Part shown: positions 1 through 10,347 of the stretch, piece by piece
Numbering within the stretch: position 1 is the stretch's first letter
How the letters are laid out: the number at the start of each line of letters is the position of its first letter
From: Cladosporium sp. IMV 00045
Lineage: Eukaryota; Ascomycota; Dothideomycetes; Cladosporiales; Cladosporiaceae
Assembly: GCA_001931905.2 (NCBI GenBank)
Contig: MSJI02000105.1
Location: 1-30,098 of the forward strand
Reading direction: 5' to 3'
Length of the DNA: 30,098 nucleotides
Translations under genes and position numbers: made by a program
Notes under the pieces: model-generated
Seen by the model: the letters and a program-made list of their open reading frames with translations, nothing else
Told to the model about the DNA's origin: nothing
Database searches by the model: none

Positions 1-1566
1 GGAGAGGGAAACCCACCTGCATTGCGTATTGCTTTGCTTGTGCCTGGCGTTGCCCAAGCACGCTGGCTCCTCCGCTCGCAGGAAGTCAAGAAGATGAAGC
101 AGCCCAGAGAGGCCGAAGCACACAGCACCACCAGACCCCAGAGTCTAAGCAGCAGCGGGCGATGTCACTCGACGATTAGGCGGCTCTCGGCAATAAAATG
201 GTCAGGGCGGAAGTCGAGTAGTCCGAAAGCATGGGCGAGTCAAGAATGATGATGACGACGATACTGACTGATTCTCGTCCCTATGGTAATACGCCAGACA
301 TGGCGGGTCGGTAGGGTGAGGATCAGAGGTAGGAGGTACTGTTGGCGGTCGCGGGAATTGGGAATGATGATAGGCCTTGATCAGGGTAGAGAAAGTGGTG
401 GAGCTGCTGCATCAAGATCAACCTTGCAGCAGCGAAGTGCACTCTCAAAATCCACCGGATGCGCAGTCAGCAGGAGGCTGAGTGAGGTCGAAGGCGGCAC
501 GTGACTGAGATAGGCGCCCACTTCCCGCAAGACGTCTGCTTGCTTTTGAGATGCTCTGCCTCAACGTTTCAGGCCGCCATGTCCACATCGGTGCTGCGCC
601 CGCCGGCGTCTGTCAGACATTCAGGGGGATTGGCAGACAAGAGAGCGAGTATGCAAGGTGTATTTTTGGAAATCCGAGATACAGTACAAAAAGTGCAAGA
701 GCTTGAAGACGATTCGTCGAACGCTACAATTCCAGTTTCCCACCCACGCGGTGAGGGTGAAGACATGGCAAGGTATACGTGATTTGATGACGAGCGTGGC
801 GTGTGATAGCCTTGCATGTCCGTATGAAGAAATGCACATATCCGATGCGGTGCGCCTAGGTGCGAAAGTGGCTCCTTGAGTTTGACATCTGTTAGTTGTA
901 TGGAGGACACAATTATCTAGAGGCACAATATAAACGATGATATTTTGGCCATTTCTTTCACCGTCGAAGAATCGTATTTTCATCGCGCGAGGCACATTGC
1001 TGTATACCTGCAGGTACATAGATTAACAAGACCTCGTGCTAGATGCACCCGGTGATATCTGAGCCTCGAGACAATGGTCTCGTGCTTGATGTCTGGAGAC
1101 AGTGAAGTATAGATTTTTTCGATTCTCGTAAAACGACAATAGACTAAACCCAACCCAAATACATTTTTTTCAAGCCCACAGTATCGAACTAGATGACAAC
1201 AACCAGAGACTATCGCGGATAAATACAACAGTTGTAATATCAACACATTTGCACATGAGGATACACATCTCGGCGCAGAACTGTACACTCAAGGCAAAAG
1301 ATTCGATCCAAAGACATGATTCCCACTCTCATTTGCAAAGCGCTAAACGACGACTTCCAACCAACCAAGCCGTTCTCCCAGACAAACCACAGGGGAGAGG
1401 CTTCAAGAAGAAGAAGAAGAAGAAGAAGAACGCTTCCGATAAACCAAAACGGGCCACTTTCCAACGATACCTTAGCTACACCTCGTCACCAAATACACAT
1501 ATTCACAGGGTTAAAAGCAGCGCCTCCCCCAACCCCACCTCTTCACACCACTCTTCAACAGCCCCT
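1..1566. other. Left-edge stretch with no convincing gene
   Basis: This stretch lies 3' of creC. Its short open frames on both strands have no recognisable domain and no sensible composition, so I call no gene. It holds an AAG microsatellite at 1405-1430. The last few hundred bases before 1567 should include the 3' UTR of creC. Confidence 0.6.
1405..1430. repeat. (AAG)n microsatellite
   Basis: About 26 bp of uninterrupted AAG units lie roughly 140 bp past the creC stop codon. On the creC sense strand the tract reads CTT/TTC. Confidence 0.9.
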
Positions 1567-3629
1567 CTAAGGCCCATCACCCGTTCCTTCCTTCGGCCGT
1601 TCCCATTCGCGGACATGTGCTGTTTACAAAGAACGTCAGTCTCTAGAACTGCAAAATCGCGCCGTTCAGGCTTCATGAATAGCAACTCACCATTATCGCA
1701 AGCAGTGATGATACAATGCTCCTGAAAGCCCAGCCAAGAAAGCGGATGCGAATCGACCACCTTGTTCATGACGGGCGGCAGACTCGCCGTGCTCGCCTTG
1801 GAATCCACGCCGTGCACGCGCGGCTGTCCGCCGTTGCTCTCCGGCCCAGCGCCATTGACGCTCTCGTCCGGCTGGGTTGACAGATTGCTCTTGCTGCGCG
1901 ACCTATTCGCAGCAGTAGCGGCGCCGATGGAATGGCTCTTCTCCCTGCCCATGGGCACGCCATTCCCCACGCTGCTTCTGTGCGCGCCTATCTTCGGCCG
2001 GCCCAGCATGCCGACGGAGAAATCCCACAGGAGCAAGCGGCAGTCCTCGCCGACGGAGCCGAAGCGGTAGTTGCGCTCGTCGCAGCGCCAGGGGTCGAAT
2101 TTGACGTCGCGCACCCAGCTTTCGTGGCCGACGCAGCGCGCCACGAGGGAGTGGTCGGCCACGCTCCAGATGCTGACCAGGTCGTCTTGGCCGCCGGTGA
2201 GGACGTAGCGGCTGTCCGGAGACCATGTTACGGTGAGGAGGGCGCCGAAGAAAGATCGGTGGACGTCGAGGACGCGTTCGGCGAGGAAGTCCATGATGGT
2301 TAGGGTGCCGTCTTCGGCGACGGCGGCGAGGTGGCGGCCGTCGGGACTAAAGGCGACGGCGTTGATTTTCTGGTTGGACAGCTTCCAGACACTGACGGGA
2401 TTGGTTTTTTGGTTTCGTGATTGTACTGACTTTTTGATGTTCAGGTTGTACTGGCGTCTGGGAGTGGTGTCTCCGTTCGTACTGCCGTCTGGACTGATGC
2501 CGTTCTCTGCGGGAGGAGTCGCCGTTTCTTCGGGGATGAATTCAGCGTCTTCCTTCTCCTTGTCGTATACTATTAGTGATCCATCGGTGTGCGCAGCGAG
2601 GAAGAAGTTCTCTTTGTTGGGCAGCCACCAAATGGCGTTGACGGCCGAGTTGTTGATCATCCCGTTCTTGTTGATGCGAGCGTATTTTTGCGAGACTGGC
2701 TCGTACCAGATCATATCACCAGTGTTGAAGCCGAGTATCACATCCAGATGATTGGTAGACTGCGTGAACGTGTTCACGTCGTGACATATCGCGTGCGCTT
2801 TTGTGAACAGCACCTTGGTCATGTTCTCCGTTTTCATGTCTGAGGGCGCAGAGAGATCAAGCCACATGAAAGCGCGATTCACGTTCGCGAAAGCGTAGAT
2901 GCCATCCGGTGCATGCTCGCCCATTCGCTTGACCATGGATTCGTGAGGGATTACTCGCGAAACGAACGACGAGTTGCTCTTGACAATATTATTCTTCGGC
3001 TTCGGCTTCTCGTCCTTCTTCTTGCCCTTAACTGTGACTGGCGCGAGCGCTGGATTGCCGTCGCCGAAGGTGGCTCTTGAGCCGGAGTATGTAGTCGACC
3101 CGTACCCGTTGATCGAAGAGCCAGCATCGCTCTTTGGGCTTTCTTTCTCTTCTTGTATGCTCTGGTAGTTTGGTCTTGTGCTTTGAGCTGTAGTTGTGCG
3201 GAACAGGCCTTGCGACTGTGGAGGCTTCTTGGGTGCGAATACTACGGTCGAGAGCTTGGTACCGGCCGTGGGTGGCCCGATGGTTGTGGCCAGCGGATTG
3301 TTATTCGGCTGCGGCGCATCGCTTGGGTGTGGAGGTGGTGTAGCGAGGTGCATATCATCGCGCAAGACATAGGTACCCTCACCGACTACAAGTTGGTACT
3401 CGGGACCGGTAGGGTGCTCCAGGGTGTTGTTGGTCTCGAGCAGGGCGCCGCCTGGCATGCCGGTGTAGAGCTGGCCATTGGGATAACGGGGAGGAGGTGG
3501 GAGGACACTAGAGTCGCGGGCTCATCGTCAGCTACCAAGTTACTTGTGCGATGGTGCGATAGCGATGCTTGTCCAGACAGGAAGCTGATAAGAGCATGCG
3601 ACATGCAGGGCCGTGTTTGCTTACAACAT
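1567..3629 (-). CDS. creC: CreC-type WD40 protein, carbon catabolite repression / deubiquitinase partner
   Basis: Spliced model on the minus strand: exons 3629-3625, 3507-1691 and 1619-1567, giving 624 aa. In Aspergillus, CreC binds and stabilises the deubiquitinase CreB and is needed for full carbon catabolite repression; the animal counterpart is WDR20. The N-terminus has a proline run, then the family blocks VGEGTY and HLATPPPHPS, then a lysine-rich segment (about residues 162-175) that could be a nuclear signal. WD40 repeats follow: NTGDMIWYEP near 263, HTDGSLIVYD near 308, FSPDGRHLAAVAEDGTLTIMD near 388, a TGGQDDLVSIW unit near 440, and a GSVGEDCRLLLWDF unit near 485. A last WD unit near the C-terminus is split by the second intron. 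Splicing it restores HVREWERPKEG, which fits the family ending; read straight through, the frame runs on to 1503 as an unrelated tail. The 5-nt first exon restores MFVLPPPPRY, the family start. The gene is divergent from gem1. Confidence 0.93.
1620..1690 (-). other. creC intron 2 (71 nt)
   Basis: On the minus strand the donor is GTGAGT after 1691 and the acceptor is ACAG before 1619, with a CTGAC branch-like motif shortly upstream of the acceptor. It is a phase 1 intron (codon G|CA). Removing it replaces a non-conserved tail with the conserved C-terminal WD segment and a stop at 1567-1569. Confidence 0.85.
3508..3624 (-). other. creC intron 1 (117 nt)
   Basis: On the minus strand the donor is GTAAGC directly after ATG TT, the acceptor is CTCTAG, and GCTGAC is a branch-like motif about 20 nt before the acceptor. 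The join ATG TT|T GTC reads M-F-V. Without this intron the long frame has no ATG before an internal Met at 3458, and an in-frame TGA lies just upstream of the acceptor. Confidence 0.85.
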
Positions 3630-4239
3630 GGTGTGCTGGTGGCTTCGTCGCCGGATTAACTATGTGGTTCAAGGAATATCTCCGCGCATTGCCTGGTGGA
3701 TTGCTGAGAGGGTGATCTGTACTTGTATGTAGCACACAGAGTAGATGAAGAAGAAGAAGAAGAAGAAGAAGAAGAAGAAGAAGCAATCAGTGGATGGCGA
3801 TGGTAGGAGTCTCCAATATGAGAGAGTGCGGCGCAAGGCCGTGCTCGCCTACTGCTGCAGCCATAGTCGCTGATGAGATAGGTACAACTGTGGGGTTCTT
3901 GTCGGTTAAAGCCAAATATGGGGAAGTGACGATCCGGAGGTAGAGTATCCGGTCGTTGAGATGCAATAGGTATACATCCATATGTATGATTTAAGCATAT
4001 CAATGTAAGCATATCTGATGGCTCGTCTATTGCAGACAGCAATTTTAAGGTGCCTCGGTTCATTATACACCTCACCTCCCTGTCGTCATCCAAGAATGCA
4101 AGACAAAGCATGTGAAGCTCAAGACCCGACGCAAGGTTTCGAGCCACGTGCTGAGCGGCCGATCAGCTTTGACGTCGATTGATGATGATAGACGCTTGCC
4201 TCTTTGCGCGCTTGAGGCAGCTTTCCCATCTCCTCAAAA
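3630..4239. promoter_or_regulatory. Divergent creC / gem1 promoter interval
   Basis: These 610 bp separate the creC start (minus) from the gem1 start (plus), so the interval must hold both promoters and 5' leaders. Its clearest element is the (GAA)12 tract at 3747-3783. I see no other gene in it. Confidence 0.7.
3747..3783. repeat. (GAA)12 microsatellite in the creC promoter or leader
   Basis: This is a 37-bp perfect GAA repeat starting 118 bp upstream of the creC ATG. On the creC sense strand it is a (TTC)12 pyrimidine tract, a type often found in fungal promoters and 5' leaders. Confidence 0.95.
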
Positions 4240-6194
4240 ATGGCCACAGGTATGTCGCATTGCACATTCCGCAACTTCACCTCTTGTTGCTGACAGCCAG
4301 TCAAGTCAGGATATGCATCTGCGGCGATGAGGAGGTGGGCAAGTCCTCCCTCCTGACCAGCTTGGTCAAAGACACCTTTGTCACCACTCCCCTGCAGCCA
4401 GTCCTACCGCCCATAACTCTCCCTCCGACCCTCGGCACGCCCGAAAATGTCACTACCACCATCGTCGATACTGCTTCGGTTCCGCAAGAGCGCGAAGCAT
4501 TGAAAAAGGAGGTCCGCAAGTGCAATGTGATCCTGCTGGTATACAGCGACCACTACAGCTATGAACGCGTCGCTCTCTTCTGGATGCCGTACTTTCGCTC
4601 GCTCGGAGTGAACGTGCCAGTGGTATTATGCGCGAACAAGAGCGATCTGGCGCCTGTTGGCAGCAGTACTGCGCAGGTTGTTGAAGAGGAGATGCTGCCC
4701 GTCATGGCTGAGTTCAAGGAAATCGACTCGTGCATACGGACTAGCGCATTGGAGCACCACAACATCAACGAAGTCTTTTTCCTGTGCCAAAAAGCCGTCA
4801 CCCATCCGATTGCGCCCATCTACGATTCAAAGGAGGGCACATTGAAGCCTGCTGCTGTGGAGGCGCTGAAGAGAGTGTTTTGGTTGAGCGATAAGGATCA
4901 AGATGGATTACTGAATGACACAGAATTGCACGAGTTCCAAAGAAGATGCTTTGACAAGGACCTGTCGGAGGAAGAGCTGGCAAACATCAAGCGGACGATT
5001 CAACGGTGGTCACCAGACACTGGGGATGAGATCGATAGAGGGATCGACGTTGAAGGGTTCTTGTTGTTGAATAAGATGTTCGCGGAGAAAGGGCGACACG
5101 AAACGGTCTGGATCATCTTGCGAAAATATCAGTACGCAGACAGCTTGTCGCTGAAGGACACATTCCTACACCCCAAGTTCGATGTACCAGCGTTCGCATC
5201 TGCTGAGCTTAGTCCGGCCGGCTACAGATTCTTTGTGGACCTCTTCTTACTACACGACAAAGACAACGATGGTGGACTCAGCGACACAGAGCTCGCCACG
5301 CTTTTTGCGCCAACGCCTGGCATACCGTTTTCATGGATGGACTCCGCATTCCCCAACTGCACAGTGAGGAACGAAGCCGGCTACATCACTCTCCAAGGCT
5401 GGCTCGCGCAATGGAGCATGACGACCTTCGAAGAGCCAAAAACAACACTCGAATACCTGGCCTACCTGGGCTTCGAATCGCCCGACGCCAAAAACACAAC
5501 CGCCGCACTCAAAGTGACCAAACCACGCAAACGCCGCAACAAAAACGGCGGCAAAGTCGAACGCAGCGTCTTCCACTGCTACGTCCTCGGCGCCCCCAGC
5601 AGCGGCAAAAGCGCCCTGCTGAACGCCTTCCTCAACCGCTCCTTCGACGCAACCTACCACCCAACCATCAAACCGCAAACAGCAGTCAACAGCGTCGAGC
5701 TGCAAGGCGGCAAGCAATGCTACCTAATCCTGTCCGAACTCGGCGAACTCGAACCCGCCATCCTGGAAAACCAGGTCAAACTCGACGCCTGCGACCTGAT
5801 CTGTTACGCCTACGACTCCTCGGACCCGGACAGCTTCGCGCACGTGCGCGAGCTGCGCGAGCGCCATCCCGCCCTCGACTCCCTGCCCTGCGTCTACGCG
5901 GCGCTCAAAGCGGACCGCGACCGCGCGGTGCAGAGGACGGAAGTCCAGCCCGACGCTTACTGCGAGACCCTCAAAATGCCCAAACCGCTGCACGTCAGCG
6001 TGCGGTGGAGGAGTATCGGGGAGTTCTTCGTCGGGTTGGCTGAGTGCGCTACGCAGCCCAGTCTGGCTTTTCCGAAGAATGAGGAGGATGATGGTGTCGA
6101 TTGGAATATGGCTGCGATGGGCGTGGGGGCCGCGGTCGTTGCTGTCGCTGCAGGGGTGGTGGTTTGGAAGAAGACCGTTGCTGCGAGTCCTTGA
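4240..6194 (+). CDS. gem1: Mitochondrial Rho GTPase Gem1 (Miro)
   Basis: Outer-mitochondrial-membrane GTPase that controls mitochondrial distribution and inheritance. In yeast Gem1 also regulates the ER-mitochondria tether ERMES. Spliced model: exon 4240-4249 (ATG GCC ACA G), then 4306-6194, giving 632 aa and the family start MATVRIC. The N-terminal GTPase has P-loop GDEEVGKS (10-17), a switch region ending TIVDTAS, and ANKSD for guanine recognition. EF-hand 1 has loop [12 protein letters not shown] from residue 199, and EF-hand 2 has [12 protein letters not shown] from residue 321. The second GTPase has P-loop GAPSSGKSA from residue 432, but its NKxD position reads LKAD, which looks degenerate. 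A hydrophobic Gly/Ala/Val segment at about 605-626, followed by WKK and a short tail, is the expected C-terminal anchor. The exact 3' splice site of the first intron is uncertain; using 4297 would add three residues. Confidence 0.95.
4250..4305 (+). other. gem1 intron 1 with competing acceptors
   Basis: The donor is GTATGT at 4250. The CTGAC branch-like motif is at 4290-4294. Three AG acceptors follow: CAG ending 4296, CAG ending 4300 and AAG ending 4305. The first and third keep frame, giving [10 protein letters not shown] or MATVRIC; the middle one does not. I prefer 4305 for family conservation and branch spacing. Confidence 0.7.
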
Positions 6195-8352
6195 GCCGCT
6201 TGGGGAGAAGGATGGTGGATGGATTGTAATGATACCCAACTCAGCGCTTTGTAAGATATAATGTCAACATCAAAATCATCAAATGTCTTTCGCGTACAAT
6301 AACACGTCCTGGCATGAAGGTGCGATGCGATGCACGTGAAACCTCAAGCCATAACAAGGTTGGCTCCCGCTCTGCAGTCTCGCCGATTCATAGACATATG
6401 GTTTCGCCGCCCGGCTATCAGCTATCTCTAAAGCAAAGCCCATCGCTTGCACGACAAAACAGCACAAAACAACCATGCCTCAGGTAGCCAAGCCGTCAGG
6501 ATCTCTATCCACCTATAATCCCTGCAAAGAGTCCAGGAACGCCCAGAAAGTGGCAGCAAGGGCACGCACATGCAATAGGCGTCTACCGCACAGGCGAGGA
6601 TTGCTGTCAAGCGGTTTTGAGGCAGTTTCTTCCCACGTCGTGGATCCCTGTCAAGTGAAACGATCGATAGCCTAGAACGGCGAGATTATCATTCACGAGC
6701 ACGATGACTCCCCAAGCGTGTATAAGTCTCTCACTAATTTCTCCGTTAGTGGGAGAGGGAAGAACTCGGCGAAGCCCAACTGTATGGATAGTCAGGTCCC
6801 AACCCACGTGCACAGGTGTTTTGGGACGGATGGATTTCTCTGTGAGATTTTGGGAGATAAGGGGAAAAAGAAAAGAAAAAATCGTTCGTGCTATGCTACT
6901 AGGCGCGTCTTTTGGTCGGATGGGGTTTCTCGAAATCTTTGCACTGATACCCCTTATCTGATGTTCTCTGCTCCAATTGCCAAACAGAGCAATAGAAACG
7001 TCCAAAGTCCTTGAAGACCTGCTGCATGCGTTCCCGCTGGCACATATCCACAAGCCGGCTACCGGTTTCTCGCAGGGGAGAAGAAGACAAAGCTTGGTGT
7101 TTCGGTGGGCCGGTATCTCTGCGGCGATGCGGGCGGGTGGAACCCTCGAGCAAGGGAGGAAAGACTTGGAGGAAAAGGGACCGCTAAGCTGTATACAATA
7201 ACCTCCGACGACAACGATCAATATCAACATTTGCATGATGAATCACGCCGTCACGGTAGTATTTGGGTTGAGAGTTGCGTTGGTCGCGACGTGTCTTGGT
7301 CGTTGTTCATGCCTCTGCCCGGACCCTCCCGTTGCGCTGCATCCGTTGTGGATACATGTATATCAAAGTGAAGCTTTTTCATGATGTGCAGAAATCGGTT
7401 GCAGGGCTGCGTTGTCGTTATCGACTAGGAGGCCGGCGGACTGCGTGGAAGATGCTCCATGTCAGGTCCGGCCAGATCGTTGACAGCTCCATCAAGACGC
7501 CTTCTTTCACGTGCCGCAAAATGCCTATCGGGTGCCAATTCTCGCTCTATCGGTGGCGGGTTTGGCCTAGACGGCGGTATCACGGTAGAATGGCGTCTCA
7601 TACTCAGGGTCTCTTTCCTTGTCTGCGGGATCACCGGTACAGCTACTGCCCGACCCACAAGATCTCTGCGCAAACCTTGTCGGTTGGCCGTGACGGCGGC
7701 ATGAGTCGTCAGCGATGGCTGTGCTCCTTTGCAACTTACGAGAGCTTGCGTGTAGCACTCGGACTATCGTGGTGAGCACTTGCACGTTTTGAGCGGGAGA
7801 TGCAGGTAGCAGGAGAGATGTTGGCCATGCTGGCTAGGAAGGAGTTGGTGTCCGGCTTGCGCAAGCAAAGGGCAAGATCCATCCGTGCTTTTTCCCACGG
7901 TTGAGGCGCTGGCTGTTCTGGCGTTCGCACGTCATGGAAGAAACCATAATGATAAGCTTGCCCAATCCTTGACCAGTAGCATTGACGACGAGGAAAGTTT
8001 CTGGGCGCCGCCCGTCATTATTTGCCTGTGCTCTTTGCTGGTGTATCTTTTGTATACTACTACTATTCTCGTACTGCTACCGGCAATCCTCCATAGTCGA
8101 TACATCCTCCACATACCTCACTTCCATACCAAAACACCCTCATTGCTGCACCATCGCTGGACCGACTCACGAGATTGTTGCCACCACCCGTTGCGCTACC
8201 CACGCAAGTCTGTTGATCCTCCGTCCTTGTGACAACTCCTCGCAGCCGGCATCGGCCGGTCTTCTTCGCCTTCTTTCTTCCAGGAACAACCACTGGTCGA
8301 TCACAACACCTGCTGCCTACGGTTGGCGAGTTACCAGAACGACTCGCCCATC
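6195..8352. other. Intergenic: gem1 3' side and arrestin promoter/leader
   Basis: I find no convincing gene in this 2.1-kb stretch. The longest open frame, about 166 codons near 7275-7775, is Arg/Cys-rich and has no domain. A small hairpin lies near 6727-6758 (CACTAA and TTAGTG arms). The sequence TTTCTTCCAG at 8274-8283 is a strong acceptor-like sequence, so the arrestin leader may contain an intron. Confidence 0.55.
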
Positions 8353-10347
8353 ATGGTGCACACGCCGCGCCCTCACATGCCCGGCAGTCGCCCCAAGGCC
8401 ACCCTTGAGATCATTCCGGAAAGTCAGTTCATCGTCTTCAACGGCACAGAACATGAAGCACAGCCGGTCAAACTCTCCGGAATTGTGCGCTTCACAGCGC
8501 CAGAAGCCATGAGTATTCTCAAGCCAAAAGTTCGCCTAGAGGGCAAGCGCAAGATTAGTTGGTGGTTCATGGGGGGCATGAGCGCTGGCGAGGTGGTAGA
8601 CAAGCGCGTCTTCTGGAACCAGGAGCACAAGATGGGAATCGAGAGTACGCACAAGGTAAAGGCTGGTGTGATCGAGTGGCCTTTCGAGTTTGAGCTGGAT
8701 CCCTCCATGCCTGAGAGCGTCGAAGGCCTGCGAGAGACTTTCATCGTCTACCACTTGCACGCGAGCATTTCACGGCCCGGCTGGAATGCGAAGGACATCG
8801 TTGCACAGGAGCACATTCGCATTGTCCGGACACTGGGTCAAGATAGCATGGAGATGACCAGAAGTCGAGTCAACGCTGACATCTGGGCCAACAAGATCAG
8901 CTACAGCATTTCGATACCGTCGGATGCGATCGTTTTTGGCACGTCGATCACTGCGGATGTGGAGTTGAGTCCGATCAAAAAGGGCATAAGATTAGGAAAG
9001 GTGGAATTACGATTAATGGAAACCGTGGTGAAGCGGATACAAGCGAGCGAAGTGCCAGACATTCGAGGCGACAGGACAAAATCGGAAGAGAGCGAGGTCG
9101 CAAAGGCGGATATGGAGTTTCCAGAGCACTCACGAGTGACTTACGACGACGAGACGGTCGACAACCCCACCATGGCCGACGAGATGTACAGATTTCAGGC
9201 GACTCTGCCTTTACCGAAATCGCTGAACCAGTGCCGACAGGACGTGGACTCGCACCAGATTAACGTCACACACCGTTTTAAGCTGATGGTTAATATCCAC
9301 AATCCGGAGGGCCACGTCTCGCAGCTGGTGTGTAGGTTGCCAGTCAAGCTCTTTATTTCGCCCAATCTGCCTGTGGATGAAAGCAACGAAGTCCGTGGCA
9401 CGATCGTTGGCGTAACCGATGCAGAGATCAACACCGCCGAGACCTCTCTCACCGCGCCTCCAGAATATGGCCGTCACCAGCTCGACCAGATATTCTCGGG
9501 TATCGACCCATCAGGCTATATCACTCGCGCAGGTTCTGGCTCAGCAACACCAGCAGGCATCTACGCAGGATCTCGCCGCGGCTCACACGACAACATCGCA
9601 TCCCTCAATGGCGCCATGAATGGCCACACATCTCCCCCCGCCGCATCATCCAGCAGTCCACATCAACACGGCTCAGTACTGCCATCAATCCTCCACTCCC
9701 GTCTCGCAGACCTGCAAGAACGCGGCCCGTCAAATTTCCAACCCAGCAATCTCTCAAACCAACACTCGCCGTCCGGCGGAAACTCACCAGCCCCAGGTGA
9801 AGCCCACTCCCCCCTGTCCCGCTCCATCCCCAACTCCCAACCAGGCTCCTATTTCGCCTCCCTCGGTCAATCGCCAAACCAATCCGCCCCTCTCTCCCGC
9901 CGCACCAGCGACGAAGACCACACAAACGGCATCCACCAATCCGACTACGACGTGAACGACCTCTCACGCGTGCCTTCCTACGGCGCCGCCCTGCGCACCT
10001 CAGGGACAATGACGCCCTACAACGAAGGACCCCCCAGCTACCTCGACGCAACCTCCCGCCCACCCTCGCCCCAACCAGGCGGCGGCAATCTCGCCCCCGC
10101 CTTCCAGCTCCAAAGACCAGGCGCAGCGCACATCCGCAACCCGCCCACCAGCGCGCCCGGCGGCGCCGTCGCGGGCGGTTTGTCAAGTGCTTTTGCGAAC
10201 ATGAACATGACCTCCCTGTCCAACGGCGGAATCAGCGGCAGCGGCGCTTCTTCCCCGCCGACCAGACCGATTGTGGGCACGATTCGCACCCCCAGTAATG
10301 TGCAGGAGGACGAGGCTAGACTCAGAATGCTCCGTGCGAGGACTTAG
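8353..10347 (+). CDS. Alpha-arrestin, CreD/ApyA type, with PPxY motifs
   Basis: Predicted adaptor that brings a Nedd4-type HECT ubiquitin ligase (Rsp5; HulA in Aspergillus) to membrane transporters or other targets. The protein is 664 aa from the first in-frame ATG at 8353; an in-frame TGA at 8230 limits any extension. The N-terminal half has arrestin-fold features: an LEIIPESQFIVFNGTE start, PKVRLEGKRKISWW, a PFEFELDPSMPESVEGL block, and in the C-terminal arrestin lobe KISYSISIPSDAIVFGTSI and KLFISPNL. The second half is Ser/Pro/Gly-rich and looks disordered. Two PY motifs for WW-domain binding are visible, PPEY at 369-372 and PPSY at 560-563. The segment HQLDQIFSGIDPSGY after the first resembles CreD. 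The N-terminal lobe is not close to CreD as I know it, so it may be a paralogue, and I give no symbol. A leader intron or small upstream exon is possible. Confidence 0.88.
   Translation: MVHTPRPHMPGSRPKATLEIIPESQFIVFNGTEHEAQPVKLSGIVRFTAPEAMSILKPKVRLEGKRKISWWFMGGMSAGEVVDKRVFWNQEHKMGIESTHKVKAGVIEWPFEFELDPSMPESVEGLRETFIVYHLHASISRPGWNAKDIVAQEHIRIVRTLGQDSMEMTRSRVNADIWANKISYSISIPSDAIVFGTSITADVELSPIKKGIRLGKVELRLMETVVKRIQASEVPDIRGDRTKSEESEVAKADMEFPEHSRVTYDDETVDNPTMADEMYRFQATLPLPKSLNQCRQDVDSHQINVTHRFKLMVNIHNPEGHVSQLVCRLPVKLFISPNLPVDESNEVRGTIVGVTDAEINTAETSLTAPPEYGRHQLDQIFSGIDPSGYITRAGSGSATPAGIYAGSRRGSHDNIASLNGAMNGHTSPPAASSSSPHQHGSVLPSILHSRLADLQERGPSNFQPSNLSNQHSPSGGNSPAPGEAHSPLSRSIPNSQPGSYFASLGQSPNQSAPLSRRTSDEDHTNGIHQSDYDVNDLSRVPSYGAALRTSGTMTPYNEGPPSYLDATSRPPSPQPGGGNLAPAFQLQRPGAAHIRNPPTSAPGGAVAGGLSSAFANMNMTSLSNGGISGSGASSPPTRPIVGTIRTPSNVQEDEARLRMLRART

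Noticed and set aside
1300..1325. GATTCGATCC resembling a tRNA T-loop
   Set aside because: No matching acceptor, D or anticodon stems can be formed around it.
1503..1566. Read-through C-terminus of the creC frame
   Set aside because: A consensus intron at 1620-1690 restores the family C-terminus and an earlier stop.
5333..6043. 236-codon Arg/Gln-rich frame inside gem1
   Set aside because: It is a GC-driven shadow of the well-supported gem1 frame.
7275..7775. 166-codon frame between gem1 and the arrestin
   Set aside because: It is Arg/Cys/Trp-rich with no recognisable motif, and several other frames overlap it.
8323..8352. Upstream extension of the arrestin from a TTG codon
   Set aside because: TTG is not a likely start in a fungal nuclear gene; the first ATG with a good context is at 8353.
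9605..10186. 193-codon Arg/Gly-rich minus-strand frame under the arrestin
   Set aside because: It is the antisense of the Ser/Pro/Gly-rich arrestin tail; the composition is an artefact.
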